Shown: positions 27,678 to 35,616, numbered from the stretch's first letter. The stretch: DNA of 64,000 nt from Alteriqipengyuania_B sp035481675 (GCF_035481675.1 NZ_JAYJJW010000002.1:248001-312000), one strand, 5' to 3'. A program made the numbers and translations. Notes: generated by a model from the sequence alone, not told the origin.

Positions 27678-28952
27678 ATGACCGCGCGCCCTTCGCAAAC
27701 CGACACCGACATCGCCCCGCCCGTGCTCAAGCTGCCGGCGGGGCTGACCTTTGCCGGCCTCGTCGGCGGGATCGTGCTGGGCCTCCTGCTTGCGGGCACC
27801 TCGACCGAGGAGCTGGTTCTGCAGGTGGCGGAGCCGGTCGGGTCGCTGTGGCTGCGCGCCCTGCAGATGACGATCATCCCGCTGGTGGCCGCCCTGCTGG
27901 TCGTCGGCATCGGCAAGATGGTCGCCACCGCGCGGGCCGGCGCCATGGCCAAGACCACGCTGGTCGGCATTTTCTCGATCCTTGCCGCGGGCACGATTTT
28001 CGCCGCCTTCGCCATGCCGGCGCTGCTGGCGCTATTCCCCGTGCCCATCGAGGCGGGGCAGGTGCTGGCGGCCGAGACGGTGGAGCCGCAACAAGTCCCC
28101 GGCCTCGGCGACTTCCTGACTTCGCTGGTCAGCCCGAACATCATCGCGGCCGCCGCTGAAACGCAGATGCTGCCGCTGATCATCTTCTTCGGCGCATTGG
28201 GGTTCGCGATCGCCCGCTTGCCGGAGGCGCGGCGCGCGCAGATGGCGGGGTTTTTCGCCGCGCTGGCTGATGCGATGCTGGTCATCGTCGGCTGGGTGTT
28301 ATGGCTGGCGCCGGTGGGCGTGTTCGCGCTGGCGACCGGGATGGCGGCGCGCGCAGGCGCGGGGGCCATCGCCGCGCTCGGCCATTATATCCTGACCGTT
28401 TCGGCGATGGGCTTCGTGGTGTTTGTGGCCGCATACGTGGTGGCATGGGCGGGGGCAGGCTTCTCGCCGCTGCGCTTCGGGCGCGCCATCGTGCCAGCGC
28501 AGGCGGTGGCGCTGTCCACCCAGAGCTCGCTCGCCAGCCTGCCGCCGATGCTCGAAAGCTGCCGCAGGCTCGGCATCCGCGCGGCTGCGGCGGACTTCGT
28601 GCTGCCGCTTGCGGTCGCCATCTTCCGCGCAACCAGCCCGGCGATGAACCTGGCGGTCGCGATCTATGTCGCGGTGCTGACCGGTGTGGAACTGACCCCC
28701 GGCGTGCTCGCGGCGGGGGCGGCGGTGGCGCTCGTCACCACCATCGGCTCCGTCAGCCTGCCCGGCTCGGTCAGCTTCGTGACGTCCATCGGCCCCATCG
28801 CGCTCGCCATGGGCGTGCCCATCGGGCCGCTGGCGCTGCTGGTGGCGGTGGAGATGATACCGGACCTGATGCGCACCGTCGGCAACGTCACCATGAATGT
28901 CGCGCTGGCGGGCACGGTCGACCGGCGCACCGGCGGCGCTGTGGAGGCATAA
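27678..28952 (+). CDS. Dicarboxylate/amino acid:cation symporter (DAACS family)
   Basis: A protein of about 424 residues with the GltPh-like plan of eight membrane helices and two re-entrant loops. Family markers are LWLRALQMTIIPLVAALLVVGIG near the N terminus, ALSTQSSLASLPPML for hairpin 1 (serine-rich), and the helix 7 region PLAVAIFRATSPAMNLAVAIYVAV in place of NMDGT. It imports glutamate, aspartate or C4-dicarboxylates with sodium or protons. ATG 27645 is an alternative start; neither has a strong ribosome binding site. Confidence 0.87.
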   Translation: MTARPSQTDTDIAPPVLKLPAGLTFAGLVGGIVLGLLLAGTSTEELVLQVAEPVGSLWLRALQMTIIPLVAALLVVGIGKMVATARAGAMAKTTLVGIFSILAAGTIFAAFAMPALLALFPVPIEAGQVLAAETVEPQQVPGLGDFLTSLVSPNIIAAAAETQMLPLIIFFGALGFAIARLPEARRAQMAGFFAALADAMLVIVGWVLWLAPVGVFALATGMAARAGAGAIAALGHYILTVSAMGFVVFVAAYVVAWAGAGFSPLRFGRAIVPAQAVALSTQSSLASLPPMLESCRRLGIRAAAADFVLPLAVAIFRATSPAMNLAVAIYVAVLTGVELTPGVLAAGAAVALVTTIGSVSLPGSVSFVTSIGPIALAMGVPIGPLALLVAVEMIPDLMRTVGNVTMNVALAGTVDRRTGGAVEA

Positions 28953-29025
28953 ACTTTTCGGACCCGACGGCGCTCTCGTGCGTTGGCCCGATGACATCCC
29001 CAACTACAACAGAATGGATCCAACC

Positions 29026-29637
29026 ATGGCTTTCAAACTCATCGACCTGCCCTTCGCCGCCGACGCGCTGGATCCGGCAATTTCCGCCGAGACGTTCAGC
29101 TACCACCACGGCAAGCACCACCAGGCCTATATCGACAAGACCAACAAGGCGATCGAAGGCACGGACCATGCGAACAAGAGCCTGGAAGACATCATCGCCG
29201 CCGCACGCGATAGCGACCAGGGCCTGTTCAACAACGCCGCACAGAGCTGGAACCACGGCTTCTACTGGCATTCGCTGAGCGCCGACGCCAAGTCGCCGAG
29301 CGGCGCGCTGGCCGACAAGATCGACGAGGCTTTCGGCAGCTTCGCCGAACTGAAGGACAAGCTGGCCGACCGTGGCGCGGGCCACTTCGCCAGCGGCTGG
29401 GTGTGGCTGGCCGAAAAGGGCGGCAAGCTCAGCATCGAGGAAACGCATGACGGCGACACTCTGGCCGACAGCGACTTCAACCCGCTGCTGACGATCGACG
29501 TGTGGGAGCATGCCTACTACCTCGATCACCAGAACAAGCGCCCGGAATACCTGAAGGAAGTGATCGAGAACCACCTCGACTGGGACTTCGCGGCAGAAAA
29601 CATGGAGCGCGGATCGAGCTGGACTTACCCAGCCTGA
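29026..29637 (+). CDS. sodB: Superoxide dismutase [Fe]
   Basis: A 203-residue Fe/Mn-family SOD. Metal ligands are His27 in SYHHGKHHQAY, the His of AAQSWNHGFYW, and Asp and His in LTIDVWEHAYYLDH. The Gln within AAQSWNH, rather than a Gln in the later GGSGWG position, marks the iron type. ATG 29026 (MAFKLIDLPF) was chosen over ATG 29014. It is cytoplasmic and followed by a strong terminator. Confidence 0.95.
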   Translation: MAFKLIDLPFAADALDPAISAETFSYHHGKHHQAYIDKTNKAIEGTDHANKSLEDIIAAARDSDQGLFNNAAQSWNHGFYWHSLSADAKSPSGALADKIDEAFGSFAELKDKLADRGAGHFASGWVWLAEKGGKLSIEETHDGDTLADSDFNPLLTIDVWEHAYYLDHQNKRPEYLKEVIENHLDWDFAAENMERGSSWTYPA

Positions 29638-29660
29638 TTCTCCTTGCACACCGACAACGA

Positions 29661-29688
29661 AAAGCCCGCCATTACGGCGGGCTTTTTT
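29661..29688. terminator. Rho-independent terminator between sodB and AI-2E transporter gene
   Basis: A perfect stem GCCCGCC (29664-29670) / GGCGGGC (29676-29682) with loop ATTAC, flanked by an A tract and a run of six T. On the minus strand the tail is TTTT, so it should work in both directions for the convergent sodB and transporter genes. Confidence 0.9.
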
Positions 29689-29691
29689 GTG

Positions 29692-30909
29692 TCAGTCTGC
29701 CGCCGTGATCGTGGCGGCGGGTGCGGGGACCTCGTCGCTCTCCGGTGGATTGAACAGCGGCTCGCCGAACAGGAAGCCGATCAGGTTGGGCCGTCCGACA
29801 TGGTCGAACAGGGCCGTCAGCGTCAGCAGGATCGGCACCGATAGCAGCGCGCCGGTGATGCCCCAGATCCAGGAGAAATAGCTGAGCGCGATCAGGATCA
29901 TGACCGGGTTCATGGTGAAGCGCGCGCCGAGGATGGTGGGCGTGACGATATTCGCCTCGATCGTATGCAGGGCCAGATAGGCGAGCGCCGGTATCAAGCC
30001 GAGCAGCATCGTCTCTGCCGTGCCGACGCCGAACAGCGTCAGCAGGCCGATCATCGCTACCGGGCCGATATAAGGCAGGAAATTGAGGAGCGCGGCGAGG
30101 CCGCCCCACATGATCGGCGCATCCACGCCGAGGGCCCACGCGCCCAGCGCCACGATCACGCCTTGCCCGGCGTTGATCATGGCGACGGTGAGGATGTAGC
30201 TCGCGACGCGGTCCTGCACGTCGCGCATCACGCGCGCGGCCTTGACGCTGGCACCGAAATCGCTGCGTTCCAGCAGCAGGCGGCGGCGCATGCGCACGCG
30301 CGCCTCGATCATGAAGAAGGCCATCAGGAAGGTGAGCAGGATCGCCAGCACCGCCGTCGGCGTTGCCACGGCGAGCTGCTGCAGGACGCTCGGCCCGGCG
30401 AGCACGACTTGCGGGCCGTCCTGCGTGTTGCCGCCGACCATCGTGGCGAGATCGTCGTTGAGCTCGATGACCCACGCGAAGGTGCCGCGCAATTCGCCCA
30501 GCCGCTCCGATATCGTGCGGAACATGGCCGGCACCTCGTCGATCAGGTCGACCGCCGGCAGGAACACCAGCGCAAGCGCGAAGACGACGAGCGTGAAGAA
30601 CACCAGCAGCGCGAAGAGCGACGACAGGATATTGGGCAGGCCCCATGCCGCGAAACGGTCGGCCAGTGGCGACAGGATGATGGTGATCATCAGCGCCGTC
30701 ACCACGGGGAGGAACACCACCGATCCGATCGACAGGACAAAGGGCAGCGCCAGGAACAGCCCGAAACCGATGAACACCACCAGCACGGAAATGAACCGCA
30801 ATTCCTGTTCGGCAAAGGCCGCCGCACGAAACAGGCTCGTGCGCGCACCATGCACCGGCCTGTCGGCAGGGGCCGTGTCCGCGCGGGTTACGGGATCGCT
30901 TTCGCTCAT
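29692..30909 (-). CDS. AI-2E family transporter (PerM/TqsA-like)
   Basis: A 405-residue membrane protein. It shows the family pattern of two N-terminal helix pairs, a long periplasmic or cytosolic loop (residues 130-200), and the C-terminal block with GQGVIVALGAWALGV, MWGGLAALLNFLPYIGP and a helical exit ending in GFLFGEPLFNP. AI-2E proteins export autoinducer-2 or act as Na+/H+ antiporters; the substrate here is unknown. It is the gene downstream of the ecfG sigma factor, 30 bp away on the same strand, so it may be read from the stress promoter. Confidence 0.88.
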   Translation of the reverse strand: MSESDPVTRADTAPADRPVHGARTSLFRAAAFAEQELRFISVLVVFIGFGLFLALPFVLSIGSVVFLPVVTALMITIILSPLADRFAAWGLPNILSSLFALLVFFTLVVFALALVFLPAVDLIDEVPAMFRTISERLGELRGTFAWVIELNDDLATMVGGNTQDGPQVVLAGPSVLQQLAVATPTAVLAILLTFLMAFFMIEARVRMRRRLLLERSDFGASVKAARVMRDVQDRVASYILTVAMINAGQGVIVALGAWALGVDAPIMWGGLAALLNFLPYIGPVAMIGLLTLFGVGTAETMLLGLIPALAYLALHTIEANIVTPTILGARFTMNPVMILIALSYFSWIWGITGALLSVPILLTLTALFDHVGRPNLIGFLFGEPLFNPPESDEVPAPAATITAAD

Positions 30910-30939
30910 GCGCGAGAGTCTTGCCGCATTTTCGCCCGA

Positions 30940-31557
30940 TTAGCGAGTGGGTTCGGACTTGCCGAGGCCGGCGGCCACATCGTCCAGCTCTTCCAGGATG
31001 GCGCGGTGCGCGCGCGCATCGTCGACCGAGCGCTGCGGGATGTCGCCATCTTCGAGCATGCTGGTGAGCGCGGCGCGAGCGCGGCCCACGCGGCTCTTGA
31101 TCGTGCCGACCGCGCAGCCGCAGATCTCGGCCGCTTCCTCGTAGGAAAAGCCGCCGGCACCGACCAGCAACAGCGCCTCGCGCCGTTCGGGCGGCAGCGT
31201 CAGCAGCGCGCGGTGCATGTCGGACAGGTGGACAGGCTCTTCCTGTCCGGCAGGGGCGGTCAGGATGCGTTCGGCCACCGTCTCGTCATACTCGCCGCGG
31301 AAGCGGTTGCGGCGCATGTCGGTCAAGTAGGCGTTGCGCAGGATCACGAAGGTCCAGGCGCGCATCGACGTGCCCGGCTCGAACCGCTGCTGTGCGGCCC
31401 ATGCCTTGAGGAGCGCTTCCTGCACCAGGTCGTCAGCCATGTCGGGGCGGCCGCACAGGCCGCGCGCGAATGCGCGCAGGTGCGGCACGACTTCCGTCAG
31501 TTCGCGCTTGAAGGCCGCCTGGTCTTCGGCGCTGCGATTGTTTTCCGGTTTGGGCAT
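30940..31557 (-). CDS. ecfG: EcfG-type RNA polymerase sigma factor of the general stress response
   Basis: A 205-residue ECF sigma factor with region 2 (DDLVQEALLKAWAAQQRF, then WTFVILRNAYLTDMRRNRF) and region 4 (LPPERREALLLVGAGGFSYEEAAEICGC with AVGTIKSRVGRAR). The assignment to EcfG rests on context: NepR is encoded just upstream with a TGATG overlap, PhyR and an HWE kinase lie nearby, and the operon has its own EcfG-type promoter. In the family, EcfG is released when phospho-PhyR captures NepR, and then transcribes stress genes. Confidence 0.93.
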   Translation of the reverse strand: MPKPENNRSAEDQAAFKRELTEVVPHLRAFARGLCGRPDMADDLVQEALLKAWAAQQRFEPGTSMRAWTFVILRNAYLTDMRRNRFRGEYDETVAERILTAPAGQEEPVHLSDMHRALLTLPPERREALLLVGAGGFSYEEAAEICGCAVGTIKSRVGRARAALTSMLEDGDIPQRSVDDARAHRAILEELDDVAAGLGKSEPTR

Positions 31558-31763
31558 CAGTGCTTCGGCGCGTCCAGTTTCGAAAGCAGATCCTTGAAGC
31601 TGTCGGGCAGGTCCTCTTCCACCACGGAATCATATAATTGCCGCAACCCGTTCGCCCAACCGGGCTCCTTTTCCGTGCCTGCTCTTTCCATTCCGTCCAT
31701 TCCCGTTCCGACCTTCTGAGGTCCCGCTTCGTCGGCAGGTTTGTTGGGTTCTTTCGATGTCAT
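31557..31763 (-). CDS. nepR: NepR anti-sigma factor
   Basis: A 68-residue protein with a disordered N-terminal half and the NepR helical core LRQLYDSVVEEDLPDSFKDL followed by LLSKLD, the conserved surface that binds EcfG and PhyR. It is encoded directly upstream of ecfG with a one-base overlap (TGATG), which should keep anti-sigma and sigma levels matched. A start 12 codons further upstream is open, but ATG 31763 gives the usual length. Confidence 0.92.
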   Translation of the reverse strand: MTSKEPNKPADEAGPQKVGTGMDGMERAGTEKEPGWANGLRQLYDSVVEEDLPDSFKDLLSKLDAPKH

Positions 31764-31873
31764 TCGAATGCCTTAGTACGCGTGTTGCAAGCCAATGTCG
31801 CCCCGTCGGGCGGCAAAGCAATCAATCCGAGTGCCAATTGTTAACAGTTGGTACCCCGTCGTCCGTGGAAATT

Positions 31874-31898
31874 GGAACGAAAGCCGGCCTACACGGTT
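31874..31898 (+). promoter_or_regulatory. Overlapping opposite-strand EcfG-type promoter for the kinase gene
   Basis: The same DNA read on the plus strand has GGAAC (31874-31878), 16 bp, then GGTT (31895-31898), three of four matches to the -10 element CGTT. It points toward the CHASE-HWE kinase gene, whose likely start is about 70-85 bp downstream. Two EcfG-type promoters therefore share nearly the same 27 bp, so polymerase can probably occupy only one at a time. Confidence 0.6.
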
Positions 31899-31900
31899 CC
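31876..31900 (-). promoter_or_regulatory. EcfG-type promoter of nepR-ecfG
   Basis: On the minus strand GGAAC (31900-31896) is separated by exactly 16 bp from CGTT (31879-31876), the consensus published for EcfG sigma factors in alphaproteobacteria. It lies 113 bp upstream of nepR, consistent with autoregulation. Seen directly in the sequence; use in the cell is inferred. Confidence 0.8.
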
Positions 31901-31965
31901 CGCGATGCACGGATTATCGCCGCAATTGCGCGCATTTCCGGCAGGACTGTGAACCCGGCCCGCTT

Positions 31966-33684
31966 GTGAGGGCCTTATCCTTGGCGAAAGAAGGAATTTT
32001 CCCGCTGTCACCTGCGCTCTCCCGAAGAAAGCTTTCGCGCAGGTTGCTGGTGGAATATCCGCGGGCGATCCCGCTGGCGCTGTTCGCGCTGGTGATGATG
32101 ATCACCGCGCTGTCCGTCTTCGTTATGGAGCGGGGCGAGGACCAGAGAACCGATGCGATGCTGATCGCCCGTGCAGAAGCCGTCTCCAGCGCGCTGGAGA
32201 GGCGGGCCAACGCCAATTCCTCCTATTTGCGGGCCGGTGCTGCGCTGTTCGCAACGCTGGATGAAGTGCCGCGGTCCCGCTTCGACCGTTTCGTCAGCGA
32301 ATTGCGGCTCGACGCCGATTATCGCGGGGCCGAGGGCTTCGGCTGGGCGCCGGTCGTGCGGCGCAGCGAATTCACCGCCTGGTCGGACGCGCGAGAGAGC
32401 GAAAACAGCCTGCGAACGCAAATCTTTCCCGCACTTGCCCCCGGCCAGCCCTTCGCCGTCCCGGTGACTTTCCTGCAACCCGATACCGAGCGCAATCGCC
32501 GCGCGCTCGGCTTCGACATGTATTCCGAGACTGTCCGGCGCCAAGCCATGCAGGAGGCGTTCCGCGATCTGCGCCCGACCGCATCGGGGCAGGTGGTTCT
32601 GGTGCAGGAAGGGGCGGCGCCCGAACCCGGCTTCCTTATCTATATGCCGGTGGTCGTGCGCGAAGAGGCCGGGCCGCGGCTCAAGGGCTTCATCTACAGC
32701 CCGTTCAACGCCGCCGATTTCCTCGGGTCTGCGCTCGAGCTGGAAGGTGCCAGCGATTTCGGTGTCCGCTTCTACGATACCATGAATGGCAAAGAGCAGT
32801 TGCTTGCCAGTGCCGGGGTGGAGGATGGCGGCGCCAAGAAGGTTCGCCAGGAAATCCGCCTGGCAAACCACCGCTGGGTACTCGAAGTCTACGCGCCGTC
32901 GACTTCCGCGCTGTCCACGCTGTCGCTGCTGACCTTGCTGTTCGGCCTGATGGTGGCCTTGCTGCTGATGATGGTCGTGCGACTGCTGACGCAGCAGGCG
33001 TTCGAGGACGATGCCGCGATCAGCTGGTTCGCCGAACAGGCATCCATCCGCAACTCGCTGACCCGCGAGCTCAACCACCGGGTGAAGAACACGCTTGCCA
33101 ACGTGCTGTCGATCGTGGCGCTCACCCGCCGGCGGGCCAGCTCGCTCGACGAATTTGCCGACGGTATCGACGGGCGCATCCGCGCGCTGAGCGCGACGCA
33201 TGACCTGCTGACGCATTCCGACTGGGGCACGACCCCGGTGCGCGCGGTGATCGAGGCGGAGCTTGCCCCCTACGCGCGGGATTCGGAGCGCATGCTCAAC
33301 CTCAACGGCCCCGATTCCGAACTTGCCCCCAATGATGCGCTGTCGCTGGGTCTTGCCATCCACGAGCTCGCCACCAACGCCGCCAAATACGGCGCGCTGA
33401 GCGTGCCCGGTGGGCGGATCGATATCCGGTGGCAAGAGATGGACGGCAACACGATCCAGCTCGACTGGGCCGAAAGCGGCGGTCCGGAAGTGAAGCAGGA
33501 GCGCACGCGCGGGTTCGGCACCGACCTGATCGAGAAGATCGTGGCGCACGAGCTCGGCCGCCCTGTCGACCTTCGCTTCGATCCGGAAGGTGTGAAGTGC
33601 ACCATGCTGGTGCCGCTGCGCCAGCCGACCGACTTTTCCCTGCGCGCACGCGACGCAGGCGAAGAAAAATCGCCCGCCTCCTGA
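31966..33684 (+). CDS. CHASE-domain HWE-family sensor histidine kinase, candidate PhyR kinase
   Basis: About 572 residues from GTG 31966; TTG 31981 with a GAGGG ribosome binding site is an alternative. The ATG at 31795 lies upstream of the EcfG-type promoter and is unlikely. Order: one membrane helix (IPLALFALVMMITALSVFVM), an extracytoplasmic CHASE-type sensor of about 230 residues, a second helix, then an HWE kinase core. The phospho-acceptor is His371 in ELNHRVKNTLAN, the N box is HELATNAAKYGALS, and the family WxE motif is IRWQEM. Kinases of this class phosphorylate PhyR. The gene sits between nepR-ecfG and phyR. The signal is unknown. Confidence 0.85.
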   Translation: MRALSLAKEGIFPLSPALSRRKLSRRLLVEYPRAIPLALFALVMMITALSVFVMERGEDQRTDAMLIARAEAVSSALERRANANSSYLRAGAALFATLDEVPRSRFDRFVSELRLDADYRGAEGFGWAPVVRRSEFTAWSDARESENSLRTQIFPALAPGQPFAVPVTFLQPDTERNRRALGFDMYSETVRRQAMQEAFRDLRPTASGQVVLVQEGAAPEPGFLIYMPVVVREEAGPRLKGFIYSPFNAADFLGSALELEGASDFGVRFYDTMNGKEQLLASAGVEDGGAKKVRQEIRLANHRWVLEVYAPSTSALSTLSLLTLLFGLMVALLLMMVVRLLTQQAFEDDAAISWFAEQASIRNSLTRELNHRVKNTLANVLSIVALTRRRASSLDEFADGIDGRIRALSATHDLLTHSDWGTTPVRAVIEAELAPYARDSERMLNLNGPDSELAPNDALSLGLAIHELATNAAKYGALSVPGGRIDIRWQEMDGNTIQLDWAESGGPEVKQERTRGFGTDLIEKIVAHELGRPVDLRFDPEGVKCTMLVPLRQPTDFSLRARDAGEEKSPAS

Positions 33685-33697
33685 GGGGAAGCGGGCG
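33671..33697. terminator. Possible hairpin between convergent kinase and phyR genes
   Basis: CGCCCGC (33671-33677) pairs with GCGGGCG (33691-33697) across a 13-nt loop that contains the kinase stop codon. The downstream sequence has no real T run, so this is only a weak terminator candidate. Confidence 0.35.
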
Positions 33698-33732
33698 GCT
33701 TGTATCTCAACCGATCTGTACGGTTCGCCTGA

Positions 33733-34527
33733 TCAGTTCAGCGGGCGGCTGCTGTTGAAGAACAGGGCCTGGCTTATCGCCGTGCGGACCGATGCCTCCT
33801 GGAAAGGCTTGGTGATGAGATAGGTCGGTTCCGGCCGGTCGCCGGTCAGCAAACGCTCCGGATAGGCTGTAATGAAGATCACCGGCACGCTGCCGATTTC
33901 GAGAATGTCGTCCACCGCATCGAGGCCCGAACTGCCGTCGGCAAGCTGGATGTCGGCGAGGACGAGGCCGGGGCGCGTCTCGGCGACCACCTGCTGTGCC
34001 TGCGTGCGGGTCGCGGCGGTGCCGCAAATTTCGTGTCCAAGCGAGCGCACCAGGTCTTCCAGCTGCATCGAAATGAGCGGCTCGTCCTCGATGATGAGGA
34101 CGCTGGTCGTGCTCTCGCGGTCGATTTCCGACACGGCTTCGGATACCAGGCTGGCGACGTCGTCGGCCGACATGCCCATGATCTTGCCCGCATCTTCGTT
34201 GGAGAAATCTTCCAGCGTGGTGAGGAGGAGAGCCTGCCGGTTGACCGGGGTGATCCGGCGCAGGCGATCCTGCGCACTGCCTTCGTGATCGTCGCTACCG
34301 CTGTCGGCGGCGACTTCCATGTGCGCGCTGCTCCACAGCTTGTCGAACGCGCGATATAGCGGCACGCGGCCGCCTTCGGCCAGTTCCTGCTTCAGTTGTT
34401 CGTCGGCGAGCGCTGCTTCCAGCGTCTGGCGGACAAAGGCATCCCCGGTCCCTTGCGACCCCGTGAGCGCGCGGGCGTAGCGCCGCAAATATGGAAGATT
34501 CGCGGCAACCTGATCGGCCAATGACAT
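33733..34527 (-). CDS. phyR: PhyR response regulator (sigma-like output, anti-anti-sigma)
   Basis: A 264-residue protein with the reversed PhyR plan: an N-terminal ECF sigma-like domain (residues 1-137) lacking a usable DNA-binding helix, and a C-terminal receiver domain. The receiver has acidic residues in VLIIEDEP, the phospho-acceptor Asp192 in LVLADIQLADG and Lys in YLITKPF. When phosphorylated, PhyR binds NepR with its sigma-like domain and frees EcfG. ATG 34527 was chosen because it gives MSLADQVAANLPYLRRYARA, the conserved N terminus. A consensus EcfG promoter lies just upstream. Confidence 0.96.
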   Translation of the reverse strand: MSLADQVAANLPYLRRYARALTGSQGTGDAFVRQTLEAALADEQLKQELAEGGRVPLYRAFDKLWSSAHMEVAADSGSDDHEGSAQDRLRRITPVNRQALLLTTLEDFSNEDAGKIMGMSADDVASLVSEAVSEIDRESTTSVLIIEDEPLISMQLEDLVRSLGHEICGTAATRTQAQQVVAETRPGLVLADIQLADGSSGLDAVDDILEIGSVPVIFITAYPERLLTGDRPEPTYLITKPFQEASVRTAISQALFFNSSRPLN

Positions 34528-34565
34528 GTAATTGAAATCCCTTCCGTCTGTGTATACGCCAGTCG

Positions 34566-34590
34566 AACGCCGACCTTCGCGCATGGTTCC
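34566..34590 (-). promoter_or_regulatory. EcfG-type promoter of phyR
   Basis: GGAAC (34590-34586), 16 bp, CGTT (34569-34566) on the minus strand, an exact consensus match about 40 bp before the phyR ATG. GGTTCCCG...CGGGAACC around it makes a palindrome (34585-34602), so a second GGAAC faces the Crp/Fnr gene, but no properly spaced -10 follows it. Confidence 0.8.
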
Positions 34591-34693
34591 CGAACGGGAA
34601 CCCGTGCGCCGGGCGGTAAGTTGTTTAAGCCGGATCGCTCGACATACTCAAGGAATGTCGGCGGTTTTCCGGCGTGTTTGGGGGGCAGCCGAA

Positions 34694-35443
34694 ATGGAAA
34701 CCACCACCGATCTCATCGATTGCCGCGATTGTCCGCTGGCGTGCCGGCCGGGCCTCACGCCGATCGAGCCCGACCGCTTGGCGCTGGTCGAGGATTTCAA
34801 GCGCGGCGAAATGGTGCTGGAAGCAGGCAACACGCTGATCCGCCAGGGCCAGCCGCACGACAAGCTGTATACCGTGCTCGAAGGCGTGCTTATCCGCTAC
34901 CGCGAACTGCCGGGCGACGACGGCCGCCAGATCGTCAATTTCATGTTCCCCGGCGACCTGCTCGGCTTGCAGGCCGTGCGCGGCGATGCGCCCTCGCACG
35001 GGGTCGATACCGTCACCGCAGCACGCCTGTGCGTATTCCCGCAGGATCGCTTCAACGATCTCATCGCCAAGGAACCCGCCTTCGGGTTCGACATGGTGTG
35101 GCTCGCCGCCAAGGAGGAGCGAGCGCTGGAAAGCCACCTCGTCACGCTCGGCAAGCGCCGGGCTGCCGAGCGCATAGCCTATCTGGCGCTGTTCCTCGTC
35201 GAGCGGGCGTATGAAAGCGGCTATGCCGACAGCAAGACACGGCTGCGCCTGCCGCTGACCCAGGCGCAGATCGGCGACATGCTGGGCCTTTCGCTGGTCC
35301 ACGCGAACCGCTCGATCCAGCAGCTGCGCGAAAGCGGGCTGGTGGACTGGAAGCGCGGGGAGATCGTCATCCACGATCTGGCTGCCACGGTGGAGTTCGC
35401 CGAATACCAGTCGCCCCATATTTCACCGCGCCCATACCTCTGA
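34694..35443 (+). CDS. Crp/Fnr-family regulator with FNR-like cysteine set
   Basis: A 249-residue regulator from ATG 34694 (METTTDLIDC). It has an N-terminal CRDCPLAC cluster (Cys10, 13 and 17), a cyclic-nucleotide-like beta barrel (NTLIRQGQPHDKLYTVLEG, MFPGDLLGLQ) with a further Cys in ARLCVFPQDRF where FNR has Cys122, a dimer helix, and a C-terminal HTH (LTQAQIGDMLGLSLVHANRSI). The four cysteines suggest an oxygen-labile [4Fe-4S] sensor. It is divergent from phyR. Starts at 34655 or 34532 would only add non-conserved residues. Confidence 0.85.
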   Translation: METTTDLIDCRDCPLACRPGLTPIEPDRLALVEDFKRGEMVLEAGNTLIRQGQPHDKLYTVLEGVLIRYRELPGDDGRQIVNFMFPGDLLGLQAVRGDAPSHGVDTVTAARLCVFPQDRFNDLIAKEPAFGFDMVWLAAKEERALESHLVTLGKRRAAERIAYLALFLVERAYESGYADSKTRLRLPLTQAQIGDMLGLSLVHANRSIQQLRESGLVDWKRGEIVIHDLAATVEFAEYQSPHISPRPYL

Positions 35444-35497
35444 ATTCCAAGGGATTTGTCGCCGCCGCAAATAATTTTGAAAAAAGTTTGGAGGGCG

Positions 35498-35522
35498 GGA
35501 ACCGCTTTTCTTGCCGCGCATT
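35498..35522 (+). promoter_or_regulatory. Weak EcfG-like promoter before the candidate sRNA
   Basis: GGAAC (35498-35502), 16 bp, CATT (35519-35522): a full -35 and three of four -10 bases. A start of transcription would fall near 35529, right before the first stem of the candidate sRNA. A sigma-70 reading (TATTGT at 35527) is also possible but would cut into the stem. Confidence 0.4.
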
Positions 35523-35528
35523 TCCCTA

Positions 35529-35616
35529 TTGTCACCGCCGAGACCCCCCTCCCGTCCAAGCGGCTGGTGATACGATCCCGAAAGGCCTCCGTTCAAAAGA
35601 GCGGAGGCCTTTTTTC
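35529..35616 (+). ncRNA. Candidate trans-acting sRNA with C-rich loop
   Basis: A region of about 88 nt without a convincing ORF, 85 bp after the Crp/Fnr gene. A nine-pair stem with one bulge (TCACCGCCG at 35532-35540 with CGGCTGGTGA at 35561-35570) displays a 20-nt single-stranded loop containing CCCCCCTCCC, complementary to Shine-Dalgarno sequences. A strong Rho-independent terminator follows. This layout matches alphaproteobacterial anti-SD sRNAs such as the suhB/mmgR (alpha-r8) group; family membership is a guess from architecture. Confidence 0.6.
35581..35616 (+). terminator. Rho-independent terminator of the candidate sRNA
   Basis: AGGCCTCCG (35583-35591) pairs with CGGAGGCCT (35602-35610) over a 10-nt loop, followed by a run of T. 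It is one of the strongest terminators in the window and lies about 140 bp after the Crp/Fnr stop, further than expected for that gene alone. Confidence 0.88.

Noticed and set aside
31795..31965. ATG 31795 as start of the CHASE-HWE kinase
   Set aside because: It lies upstream of the EcfG-type promoter and adds an unconserved hydrophilic lead; GTG 31966 or TTG 31981 fits better.
34597..34622. GGAAC facing the Crp/Fnr gene as a further EcfG promoter
   Set aside because: No CGTT or GTT at 16-17 bp; the nearest GTT needs an 18-bp spacer.
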